From Nitriliruptorales bacterium (GTDB lineage: Bacteria; Actinomycetota; Nitriliruptoria; Euzebyales; Egibacteraceae): a stretch of DNA of 21,177 nucleotides. The position numbers and the translations under genes are program-made. Below the pieces are notes generated by a model. That model was not told the origin of the DNA, did no database searches, and saw nothing but the letters and a program-made list of their open reading frames with translations. Positions 6,779 through 14,199 of this stretch are shown here, in pieces (position 1 is the stretch's first letter; every line of letters begins with the position of its first letter). Where the stretch lies: assembly GCA_007119305.1 (NCBI GenBank), contig SKPY01000377.1:1-21177 (forward strand), in the 5' to 3' direction.

Positions 6779-7618
6779 ATGGCCAAGATCTTGGTGGGCA
6801 TCGACGGTTCTCAGGGCTCCCGGGCCGCGCTGCGCTGGGCCGCAGGGCTCGGCGCTGCGCTGGGTCTCGGGCTGCGGGCGCTGTGGGCATGGCAGTACCC
6901 CGCCGACACCGTGGTGCAGCTGGGACGGGCGGTGCTGCCCGACGCCCAGCAGATGGACCAGCTCGTCAAAGAGCGGCTCGGCAAGCTCGTCGCCGAGGAG
7001 GTCGGCGCCGAGGGTGGCAGCGTGGTGCTCCAGGTGGCACGCGGCCCGGCGGCGCCGGCGCTCCTCAAGGCCGCGCTGGACGGGGTCGCGCTGGTCGTCG
7101 TCGGGTCGCGCGGACGCGGCGGCTTCAAGGGCCTGTTGCTCGGCTCGGTCAGCCGCCAGGTCTGCGAGTTCGCGCCTTGCCCCGTGGTGGTCCTGCGCGA
7201 CGGCCGCCACGCGTACTCGAGCGGGCTTGCGACCATCCTCGTCGGGGTCGACGGGTCGGCCGGCGCGGCACGCGCCGTGGACTGGGTGACGTCCGTGGCG
7301 GACACCGCCGGTGCCCAGGTCGTGGTCGCGCATGCGCTGCCCTCGCGGGCCAAGCAGGGGCCTGAGCCCGGTGCCCCCGGCCAGCACGATCTCGTGCAGC
7401 AGTGGGCCCAACCTCTGCGCGACCGCGGAGTCCCCTATCGGGTGGCACTCGCCGAGGGGGACCCGAGAGTGGCGCTGCTGGAGGTCGCCGACCGTGAGGA
7501 CGCCGACCTGGTGGTGGTCGGCTCACGCGGGCGGGGTCCGGTCACCGCCCTCGTCCTCGGCAGCGTCGCGGCGTCGCTCGCTCAACACGGCCAGCGGCCC
7601 ACGGCCATCGTGCACTGA
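6779..7618 (+). CDS. Tandem universal stress protein (two UspA domains)
   Basis: The 279-residue product contains two UspA folds. Domain 1 begins MAKILVGIDGSQGSRAALRWA and ends with the nucleotide-binding motif VVVGSRGRGGFKGLLLGSVS followed by CPVVVL. Domain 2 begins TILVGVDGSAGAARAVDWV and ends VVVGSRGRGPVTALVLGSVA. Both keep the GxxG(9x)G(S/T) ATP-binding pattern, so both halves should bind nucleotide. Tandem Usp proteins of this size are common in actinobacteria, where they respond to hypoxia, starvation or redox stress. The ATG at 6779 has GGAAGGGG 5-6 nt upstream. Neighbouring genes do not reveal a specific stress role. Confidence 0.92.
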   Translation: MAKILVGIDGSQGSRAALRWAAGLGAALGLGLRALWAWQYPADTVVQLGRAVLPDAQQMDQLVKERLGKLVAEEVGAEGGSVVLQVARGPAAPALLKAALDGVALVVVGSRGRGGFKGLLLGSVSRQVCEFAPCPVVVLRDGRHAYSSGLATILVGVDGSAGAARAVDWVTSVADTAGAQVVVAHALPSRAKQGPEPGAPGQHDLVQQWAQPLRDRGVPYRVALAEGDPRVALLEVADREDADLVVVGSRGRGPVTALVLGSVAASLAQHGQRPTAIVH

Positions 7619-7823
7619 CCGACGCCCGGCGCACAGCCAGGGCGGCAAGGCGAACGAGCCGCGCCTCCCGCTACCCGCGTGCGTCACCCTTCCAGACCCA
7701 ACGCAGCGGTAGGAGCGCCTGGATCCGGCGGTGCTGATCCCGCGTAGGCTCGCGCGTGGCGTGAGAACGCCGAGCAGCGGGAACTCACCGTGGCAGCGAC
7801 CAAGCAGCGCAAAGGAGGCCGTC

Positions 7824-8003
7824 ATGCTCGCCATCGCTCCCGTCCTGGCCCAGATCGAGGTCACCGGCGGCAACCTGCTCATCTGGGGGATCGTCTCCCT
7901 GATCGCCGGGATCGCCATCCTGATCGTTCCCCGCATCCTCAACTACATCGTGGCGGGCTACCTCATCATCGTCGGCATCCTGCAGATCGTCGCCGCCCTG
8001 TAG
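7824..8003 (+). CDS. Small DUF3096-like membrane protein
   Basis: A 59-residue hydrophobic peptide beginning MLAIAPVLAQIEVTGGNLL. It has two membrane segments: IWGIVSLIAGIAILIV, then after the turn PRILN, YIVAGYLIIVGILQIVAAL. The central PRxLNYIVAxYLIIxG pattern is typical of the small DUF3096 family. The start is fixed by a strong AAAGGAGG at 7811-7818; a longer in-frame reading from 7731 has no ribosome site and adds a non-hydrophobic tail. The role of the family is unknown. The 205-bp gap before it shows no other gene. Confidence 0.85.
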   Translation: MLAIAPVLAQIEVTGGNLLIWGIVSLIAGIAILIVPRILNYIVAGYLIIVGILQIVAAL

Positions 8004-8227
8004 CCGGCAAGCGGTTCCCGTGGACCCTGACCGTTCGACCGGTGGACAAGCCTTCGCGGGCCACGCTTGACTGCAGGGACTGCACCAGCAAGCGCGCAGG
8101 ACCGCGCCCCGGCAGGGGGAGCGCCCGCGCTACCAGGCCGTCATCGTGACTGGCCACACAGCACGCCGCTCCGGTCCCTGCCGGCGCGCCGACGAACCGC
8201 CCGCACCACGCGCCACGAGGGGTCACC

Positions 8228-8368
8228 ATGGACATCTGGGGTCACTGCGAGGACTGTGAGCGCTGGTTCTACTGCCCGACCGGCGCGGACGCCGACCACG
8301 ACTGGGCCTGCCCGGTGTGCGGCGCTGAACCCATGCTCATCGAGAACCGCGCGGCGAAGTCCGCCTGA
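8228..8368 (+). CDS. 46-residue zinc-ribbon protein
   Basis: This short reading frame is easily missed. It begins MDIWGHCEDCERWFYC and continues to CPVCGAEPMLIENRAAKSA. It has CEDC (residues 7-10), a further Cys in FYC, and CPVC (about 31-34), the two knuckles of a rubredoxin-like zinc ribbon. Between them lies an acidic, aromatic stretch ending DHDWAC. A GAGGGG sequence stands 6-7 nt before the ATG. It could bind a partner protein or nucleic acid through the zinc ribbon; nothing indicates a specific target. It ends 100 bp before the convergent symporter gene. The 224 bp before it hold no gene that I can support. Confidence 0.72.
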   Translation: MDIWGHCEDCERWFYCPTGADADHDWACPVCGAEPMLIENRAAKSA

Positions 8369-8468
8369 GCGCGCAGGGGGCCAGCTCGTGGTCCCGGACG
8401 CGGCTGCGCAGGCTCGGTTAGGCGGGCTCCCGCACGACGAGGACCGAGGGAACTTCGGTTCGTGCCTC

Positions 8469-10068
8469 CTAGATGAACGGGACGACGATGGCGATGGTGA
8501 AGACGAACAGCGCGATGGCCAGGTAGCGGTAGTTCAGGTACCAGGGCTTGCCGGCGAGCTCCTTGCTCTCGGTGCGCCAGACGTCCCGCGACCAGGTGGT
8601 GCTCTCGACCTTGTCCTGTGCGGGCGCTTGGGTCAGCAGCGTCACGACCACGAACGTGCTGACGCTCACCGCGAACATGATCCCCGTGCCGTAGAGGAAG
8701 TGGATCTCGATCACATCGGAGATCTCGGTGAGGAAGAAGGCGATGATGCCCAGCGGCAGCCAGCCGGCGAACGTGACGAACGCTGCTGTCGAGGTCGCTC
8801 GCTTCCAGAAGATGCCGCCCAGCAGCACCGCCACCAGCGGCATCGTGACGTAGCCGAGGAACGACTGGAAGAACTCGACGAGCGTGTCGAAGGTCGTGAT
8901 CACCGGCGCCCACAGGATGGCGACCACCATGAAGAGGGCGACGAATCCGCGGCTCATGAACAACAGCTGCCGCTCGGTGAACTCACGGCGCGACGTCTTG
9001 ATCCAGTCGTTCACGACGAGGGCCGCCGACCCGTTCAGCACGGAGTCGAGCGTCGACATGAGCGCCGCGATGAGCGCCGCGACGACGAAGCCGCGCAGGC
9101 CGACCGGCAGGAACTCGAAGATCAGCGCGGGAAAGGCCATGTCGGGCTCCGGCAGCTCCTCGAAGACGTCGCGGGCGAGGATGCCGGGGAAGATCACGAG
9201 GATGAGCAGCGGCAGCTGCATGAGGCCGGCGAACAGCGCCCCCCAGCGGCCGTGGTCGATGCTCTTGGCGGACAGGACCTTCTGCACGACCATGTGGTTC
9301 GTCACCCACACGTAGAAGCTCAGCCAGATCGCCCCGGTGAACAGGCCCGGCCACGGCAGGAACTCGTCGCCCGGCGGCCGGACGACCGTCCACCCGTCGT
9401 CGCCTGCGAGCTCCGGCAGCAGGGCCCACTGGAAGTCGTAGTCGGCGAACGCCATCACGAAGATCACCGCGCCGGCCAGGAACAGGATCGGGCCCTGGAT
9501 CGTGTCGGTGATCATCACCGCTTGGAGCCCGCCCAGGATCACGTAGATCCCGCCGAGCAGCGCGATGATGAGGATGTGCACCATGATGTGGGTGTCGGGC
9601 CACACCCAGCTGGAGGACGATCGCGCCGGCGAACATCGCGCCCGCCGCGTCGATGAACATGCCGGTGAACACCGTGAAGGCGGAGAACGTCTTGCGGGCG
9701 CGCCGGTCGTAGCGCTTCTCGAGGAACTCCGGGACCGTGGTGATCTTCGTCTGCAGGTAGAAGGGCAGGATCAGGAGCGCGAAGACGGCGAGGACGAGCG
9801 TGGCCATCCACTCGTAGTTCCAGACCACGACCCCTTCTTCGTAGCCACCCCCGGCGAGGGCGAGGTAGAGGCTGCCGGAGAACTGGGCGGCGATCAGCGA
9901 GAAGCCGACGAGGGGCCAGACCATCCCGCGACCGGCGAGCAGGAACTCCTCCGAGCTCCGCTTCTTGCGGCCGACCCAGAACCCGATGAACAGCACCACC
10001 GCGGTGAACCCGATGATCACGGCCATGTCGACCGCTACGAGATCGAACTCCGGCATGTCCTCCGGCAT
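8469..10068 (-). pseudogene. Sodium:solute symporter (SSS family), single-base frameshift
   Basis: The N-terminal part (from ATG 10068, preceded by AGGAGGGGG) reads as a SLC5/SSS symporter to about residue 154: the first membrane helix after DMAVIIGF, AQFSGSLYLALAGGGYEEG, and TKITTVPEFLEKRYDRRARK. At about 9606 the frame shifts; skipping one G restores the rest without loss (VWPDTHIMVHILIIALL onward) to a stop at 8469. The corrected protein would be 532 residues with about 13 membrane helices, normal for the family, including FVVAALIAALMSTLDSVLNG, typical of helix 8 where the second sodium site lies. Both halves look under selection, so this is a recent mutation or a sequencing error, not an old wreck. 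Substrate cannot be told; sugar, solute or nitrogenous compounds are possible. Confidence 0.85.
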
Positions 10069-10430
10069 GGCCCCCTCCTAGGTCCGCGGCGGCGCTGCGC
10101 CGCTAGCCCGTGACGGTGCGACCTCGTGTTCAACTCGCCTGGGGGGTGCAAACCTCCTGTGCGCTGCCTGTCTGCTGCGTGGCGCGAGCCCGGCCCGGGA
10201 CGCTTGCACGGCTGCAGGCAGGGGCGCCACGCAACCTCACCGGGCACGCGGTCGAGTCGGAGACGCGGGCCCGCCAGCTCTGCGCATCGCAGCGCTGAGG
10301 CTCAGCACGTCAGCAGCGCAGCAGCGACACGCGGGCCGAGGCGAACCCGCACGCTGAACTGACCCGCCTGACCGCCAGCCCGCTCAGAGGCGAACCCGCG
10401 CGCGGCGCTGACCTGCCTGACCGCCCGCGC
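10069..10430. other. 362-bp intergenic region, structured and gene-free
   Basis: No credible gene is found. It is the leader of the symporter (minus) and the 3' flank of the ssnA-like gene. It contains a GC palindrome at 10089-10103, two interleaved inverted repeats at 10164-10232 and two tandem repeats at 10338-10433, listed separately. I compared it by eye with TPP, cobalamin, glycine and SAM riboswitch cores and saw no match. Confidence 0.6.
10164..10232. repeat. Two interleaved inverted repeats (pseudoknot-like order)
   Basis: CTGCCTG (10164-10170) pairs with CAGGCAG (10215-10221), and GCGTGGCGC (10177-10185) pairs with GCGCCACGC (10224-10232). The order a-b-a'-b' would make a pseudoknot if both formed at once. 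It lies in the symporter 5' region. Confidence 0.55.
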
Positions 10431-10433
10431 TCA
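10338..10433. repeat. Two 47-49 nt tandem repeats ending on the ssnA-like stop codon
   Basis: Both units start gaggcgaacccgc (10338 and 10387) and share tgcctgaccgcc-type interiors; the second ends at 10433, the end of the stop codon of the ssnA-like gene. A third partial unit start (gaggcg) follows inside the gene. Confidence 0.8.
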
Positions 10434-11453
10434 GAGGCGGGCGTGGAGGCGCCTGGCCTGCTCCGCGGCTTTGGCGCGGACCTCGTCCGCGTCGACGCGC
10501 GTCGGGCGACCGTCTTCGAGCACGGTCTCGCCGTCGACCACGACCCGCCGCGGCCGCACGCCGGGCGTGAACGCGAGGTGCCAGGGGTCCATGGGGTCAT
10601 AGGTCCAGGTGACCTCGTCGCGCTCGGTCTCGGGCACGAGCGCCCTGCCGCCCTCCAGCCAAGCCCACGCGGTCTCCGGCGAGGCCGTCACGTCGTCGGC
10701 GCGCTGGCACACGTAGGCCATCCGGAACTCGTCGAGCATCGCCGCGCCGATGCCGTCCGAACCGAGCACCACGGGGTTGGCGAACCGCACGGGCCGTGCG
10801 TAGCCCACGGAGTTGTTGAGGTTCGAGCGCGGGTTGTGGGCGATGGTGCCCGGCAGTCCCGGGTCCTCAGGCAGGTGCACGCAGTGCGCGAGCAGCCAGT
10901 CTTCGCGGGCGAGCGGGCGCAACCGGCTCGGCGCCTCCCGGTCCTGGGTGCCCTCACAGACGTGCACGTGCACCCCGACGCCGAGGTCGGCGGCGAGCCC
11001 GGCGGCGGCCTCCAGGGTCGCGTCCTCGCAGGTGAAGGCCGCGTGGATGCCCACCAGCCCACGGCCCCCCTCGGACAGGAAGCGCCGGTTCTCCTCGAGG
11101 CCCTGCCGGGCGCCGGCGCTGCCATGGCGGTCGGTCACCCCGTACGCGCACACCACGCGCACGCCGACCTCGGCGCAGGCGTCGGCGATGACCGACAAGC
11201 TGCCCTCGATCGCGTTGGGGGACTCGTGGTGGTCCACGATCGCCGTCGTGCCCTGCTCCAGCGCCTCGAGGGCCCCCAGCAGCGCGGACCAGCGGATCAT
11301 CTCGAGGTCGAGGGCGGCGTCGAGCCGCCACCAGATCAGCTCGAGGATCTCCCCGAAGTCCTGCGGGGTGCGCGGCGGTGGCGGCATGCCGCGCGCCAGC
11401 GCGGAGTACAGGTGATGGTGGCCGCAGACGAGACCGGGGGTCGTCGCGCTCAT
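10431..11453 (-). CDS. ssnA: SsnA-like amidohydrolase, short form
   Basis: The 340-residue protein matches SsnA-type aminohydrolases: GLVCGHHHLYSALARGMPPPP with the HxH metal motif at residues 11-14, LELIWWRLDAALD, GTTAIVDHHESPNAIEGSL, then further metal ligands in HVHVCEG, AHCVHLPEDPG and VLGSDGIGAAM. The family is usually about 440 residues; this one starts almost at the metal motif and lacks the N-terminal strands of the composite beta domain, and its C-terminal PGAPADLVVLD segment is also shortened. The ATG has its own AAGGAG, so the short form looks genuine rather than mis-started. In E. coli ssnA sits with xdhD and xanQ in a purine-catabolism region, as here. The likely job is hydrolysing a C-N bond of a purine-derived ring. 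It is 75 bp downstream of the NCS2 permease and probably in its operon. Confidence 0.82.
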   Translation of the reverse strand: MSATTPGLVCGHHHLYSALARGMPPPPRTPQDFGEILELIWWRLDAALDLEMIRWSALLGALEALEQGTTAIVDHHESPNAIEGSLSVIADACAEVGVRVVCAYGVTDRHGSAGARQGLEENRRFLSEGGRGLVGIHAAFTCEDATLEAAAGLAADLGVGVHVHVCEGTQDREAPSRLRPLAREDWLLAHCVHLPEDPGLPGTIAHNPRSNLNNSVGYARPVRFANPVVLGSDGIGAAMLDEFRMAYVCQRADDVTASPETAWAWLEGGRALVPETERDEVTWTYDPMDPWHLAFTPGVRPRRVVVDGETVLEDGRPTRVDADEVRAKAAEQARRLHARL

Positions 11454-11528
11454 GGTGGCTCCTTGGGTGGGGGCCCCAGAGCCGACCGGTGACTGCGGCC
11501 GGCTCCAGGCGTGTCGAGCAGCGTGCTC

Positions 11529-12908
11529 CTAGCTGCCGGGCTCCGGGGCAGGCGGCTCCGTCCGCGTCTTCGTTGCGGGCGCGACGATCCGGCCGGCCTC
11601 CTCAGGGTGCGACTTCGGCAGCACGAGGTTCAGCACGACCGCGAGCACCGCCGCGGGCACGACCCCGGACTCGAGCAGGAGGCGGACCTGCTCGTGGAAG
11701 ACGGCGACGGCGTCGGGCACCGCCTGGAGGCCGAGGCCGAGGCCGATCGACAGCGCGATGATGAGCTGGTTGCGCCGCGTCAGCATCGTGCTCGCGAGCA
11801 TGTTGATGCCCGCGGAGGCGACCATCGCGAACATGATGATCGCGGACCCGCCGAGCACCGCTGGGGGCATCGTGGCCACCGCGGCCCCGAGCTTCGGCAG
11901 CAGGCCGGCCAGGACGAGCACGCCTGCGCCGAGCGCCACGACGTAGCGGCTGATCACCCCGGTCAGCGCCACGAGGCCGACGTTCTGGCTGAACGACGTG
12001 TTGGGCATGGCGCCGAACAGCGACGCGATGGCGGTCCCGACGCCGTCACCCATGACACCGCCGGACAGCTCGCGGTGCGTGATGTCGCGTCCGGCGCCGC
12101 CGCGGGTGATGGCCGACAGGTCGCCGATCGTCTCCATGGAGCTCGCGATCGCCACGATCGACATGCCGATCACCGCCGTCAACGGGAAGGTCATCCCGAG
12201 CTCGAGCGGCATCGGCAACGACACCCACGAGGCCTCCGCGATCGGCTCGAAGTCCACCAGCCCGAGCGGCAGCGCCACGAGGTAGCCGAGTATGAGGCCG
12301 ATGAGGACTGCCGCGGCGCTCGAGAACCCACGGGTGAACTGGTTGATGACCACCGTGATGAGCATCACGAAGCCCGCCAGCGCGAGATGCACCGGCGCGC
12401 CGAAGTCGTCGGCCCCGACCCCGCCGGCCGCATAGTTGATCCCTGCCGGCAGCAGGCTCACCCCGATGACGAGCACGACGACGCCGCTGACCAGCGGTGG
12501 GAACAGCCAGCGCAGCCAGCGCAACGAGGTCCCGAGCAGGATCTGGACGACTCCCGCGACGAGCGCGCCCCCGAAGACCGCCGACAGCCCGAAGTTCTGC
12601 GCGAGCGGGATCGCGACCGCGATGAACGCGAAGCTCGTGCCCTGCACGACCGGCAGGCGGGCGCCGACGGGGCCGACGCCGAGCGCCTGGAGCAGCGTCG
12701 ACACGCCCGCCATCAGCAGGGCCACCTGCACGAGGAACGCCGCCTCGCCGGTCGCCGCCCCGATGGCCCCCGCGACGATGACCGGCGGCGCGACGTTGCC
12801 GACGAACATCGCGAGCACGTGCTGGATGCCGAGTGGGACGGCCTTCTTCAGCGGGGGCAGCTCGTTGACGTCGTAGAGCGGTTCGGTGCGGGGTGCGGTG
12901 CTGCTCAC
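11529..12908 (-). CDS. NCS2 nucleobase permease, xanthine/urate type
   Basis: This 459-residue inner-membrane protein has about 14 membrane segments of the nucleobase-ascorbate transporter fold. Key residues of the XanQ/UapA type are present: His30 in helix 1 (GIQHVLAM), Glu259 in helix 8 (SSMETIGD) and the signature PNTSFSQNVGLVALTG (302-317), which follows the QNxGxxxxT(R/K/G) pattern of xanthine and urate carriers. It should import xanthine or uric acid with protons. The GTG start at 12908 has GGAGGAG just upstream. It lies between arcC (121 bp upstream) and ssnA (75 bp downstream), so the three probably form one transcript. Uracil as substrate is less likely. Confidence 0.9.
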   Translation of the reverse strand: MSSTAPRTEPLYDVNELPPLKKAVPLGIQHVLAMFVGNVAPPVIVAGAIGAATGEAAFLVQVALLMAGVSTLLQALGVGPVGARLPVVQGTSFAFIAVAIPLAQNFGLSAVFGGALVAGVVQILLGTSLRWLRWLFPPLVSGVVVLVIGVSLLPAGINYAAGGVGADDFGAPVHLALAGFVMLITVVINQFTRGFSSAAAVLIGLILGYLVALPLGLVDFEPIAEASWVSLPMPLELGMTFPLTAVIGMSIVAIASSMETIGDLSAITRGGAGRDITHRELSGGVMGDGVGTAIASLFGAMPNTSFSQNVGLVALTGVISRYVVALGAGVLVLAGLLPKLGAAVATMPPAVLGGSAIIMFAMVASAGINMLASTMLTRRNQLIIALSIGLGLGLQAVPDAVAVFHEQVRLLLESGVVPAAVLAVVLNLVLPKSHPEEAGRIVAPATKTRTEPPAPEPGS

Positions 12909-13029
12909 GGGCTCCTCCTACGGTTGTCTGGTGAGCACGGGCGCCTGGCCGACGTGCGCTGGCGCGCCGGTCAGCCGGTGGTGCAGGCCCGCCGTCCCCG
13001 CGCAGGGCGCCGCTGGGCCGTCGTGCCTC

Positions 13030-13974
13030 TCAGTGCGTGATCCTCGTCCCGGTCCTGCCCTCCAGCGCTGCTTGCAGGCAGCGCGGTTCGGTGATGATCG
13101 CCTCGATCCCTCCCGCCTCGAGGAACTCGATGACCGCCTGGATCTTCGGCGCCATGCTGCCCGCCGCGAAGTGCGTGCCCTGCGCCAGGTAGCGCTTGGC
13201 GTCGGCGAGCGACAGGTGGTCGACCCACTCCTCGTCGGGGGTGCCGAAGCCGAGGGCGACCTTCTCCACGGCGGTCGAGATCAGGAACAGATCCGCCCCG
13301 ATCTCGCGGGCGAGCAGCGCGCCCGCGAGGTCCTTGTCGATGACCGCCGCGATGCCCCGCAGGTTGCCCTCCTCGTCGGGCACCACCGGGATGCCGCCGC
13401 CCCCCACCCCGATCACGACGAAGCCACCGGCGATGAGGTGGCGGATCGCGTCGATCTCCACGATGCGGCGCGGCTGCGGGGAGGGCACGACCCGGCGCCA
13501 GCCCCGGTTGGCGTCCTCGAAGACGTCCCAGCCCTCCTCCCGCCGTCGTGCGGCCTCGGCCTCGCCCATGAACGACCCGATCGGCTTCGTCGGGTGGTCG
13601 AACGCCGGATCGTGCGGATCGACCTCGACCTGCGTCACCACCGACGCCACGCCGCGGTCGATGCCTCTGGCACGCAGGTCGTTCACCAGGTTCTGCTGCA
13701 GCAGGTAGGCGATGGCTCCCTGGGTGTCAGCGCCGCACACGTCGAGCGGGACCTCGTGGAGCTCGTGGCGCGACAGCTCCGAGCGGCGCAGGTTGAAGCC
13801 GACCTGCGGGCCGTTGCCGTGCGTGATCGTGACGTCGAGGCCCTGCTCGACCAGCTCCGCGATGTGGTGGTCGGTCTCCGCGGCGGCGAGGTACTGGTCC
13901 TCCAGCGACTGGTGGGCCGGGTCGGTGATCAGGCTGTTGCCGCCGATCGCGATGACGACCTTCTCACGCCCCAT
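13030..13974 (-). CDS. arcC: Carbamate kinase
   Basis: The 314-residue protein has all hallmarks of carbamate kinase: VVIAIGGNSL at the start, HGNGPQVG, HPTKPIGSFM, VIGVGGGGIPVV, DKDLAGALLA and FLISTAVEKVALGFGTPDEEW. It makes ATP from carbamoyl phosphate and ADP in catabolic settings. I chose the ATG at 13974 because GAAGGAG lies 8 nt upstream; a GTG at 13980 is too close to it, and the frame back to 14028 lies in the operator region. A 15-bp dyad operator candidate is 58 bp upstream (14033-14047). Its partner is presumably the carbamoyltransferase at 18031; there is no arginine deiminase gene in the window, so carbamoyl phosphate is likely to come from a purine-derived ureido compound. Confidence 0.95.
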   Translation of the reverse strand: MGREKVVIAIGGNSLITDPAHQSLEDQYLAAAETDHHIAELVEQGLDVTITHGNGPQVGFNLRRSELSRHELHEVPLDVCGADTQGAIAYLLQQNLVNDLRARGIDRGVASVVTQVEVDPHDPAFDHPTKPIGSFMGEAEAARRREEGWDVFEDANRGWRRVVPSPQPRRIVEIDAIRHLIAGGFVVIGVGGGGIPVVPDEEGNLRGIAAVIDKDLAGALLAREIGADLFLISTAVEKVALGFGTPDEEWVDHLSLADAKRYLAQGTHFAAGSMAPKIQAVIEFLEAGGIEAIITEPRCLQAALEGRTGTRITH

Positions 13975-14032
13975 GCGCACTGCTCCTTCGTCACGCGGCT
14001 GCCGCAGTCCACCGCGACAGGAAGCCACGCGC

Positions 14033-14047
14033 TCAACAAAGTGTCAA
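14033..14047 (-). promoter_or_regulatory. Dyad operator candidate, site 1 (arcC)
   Basis: TCAACAAAGTGTCAA on the plus strand (TTGACA-CTT-TGTTGA on the minus), 58 bp before the arcC start. It matches the four other intergenic sites, with core ACA-N3-TGT. Confidence 0.65.
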
Positions 14048-14055
14048 GGACCTTC

Positions 14056-14073
14056 GTCCCGGCCTGGCGGGAC
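14056..14073. repeat. Hairpin: 6-bp stem, 6-nt loop
   Basis: GTCCCG pairs with CGGGAC in the leader between permease 2 and arcC. There is no T-tract. Confidence 0.4.
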
Positions 14074-14102
14074 CGCCGGCTCCCTGAATGCGCGGGGTGG
14101 CT

Positions 14103-14158
14103 CCGGCGGTGGAGCAGATCCGGGGGCCCAGAGCCCCGCACGTCCGCTCCACCGCCGG
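14103..14158 (-). terminator. Strong 13-bp inverted repeat after permease 2
   Basis: CCGGCGGTGGAGC (14103-14115) is perfectly complementary to GCTCCACCGCCGG (14146-14158), with a nested GGGGC/GCCCC hairpin inside the 30-nt loop. It lies 42 bp after the permease 2 stop and before the arcC operator, so it probably separates the two transcripts. No U-tract follows, as is common in actinobacteria. Confidence 0.55.
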
Positions 14159-14199
14159 GCCATCCCAGCGCCGAGGGCAGGCACGGCCAGCGGTCGCGC

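Noticed and set aside
7731..7823. Longer N-terminus for the DUF3096-like peptide
   Set aside because: The strong AAAGGAGG lies just before the internal ATG at 7824, and the extra residues are unlike the family.
8067..9656. Long plus-strand frame of 529 codons opposite the symporter
   Set aside because: Composition is Arg/Asp/Glu/His-rich with no fold signal, and it is antisense to a clear SSS symporter; it is a GC-frame shadow.
10069..10250. Riboswitch in the symporter leader
   Set aside because: The dyads do not match any conserved riboswitch core I can recall; kept only as a structured region.
10126..10362. 78-codon plus-strand frame in the 10069-10430 gap
   Set aside because: No ribosome site, no domain pattern, and Arg/Ser/Pro-rich composition; treated as non-coding.
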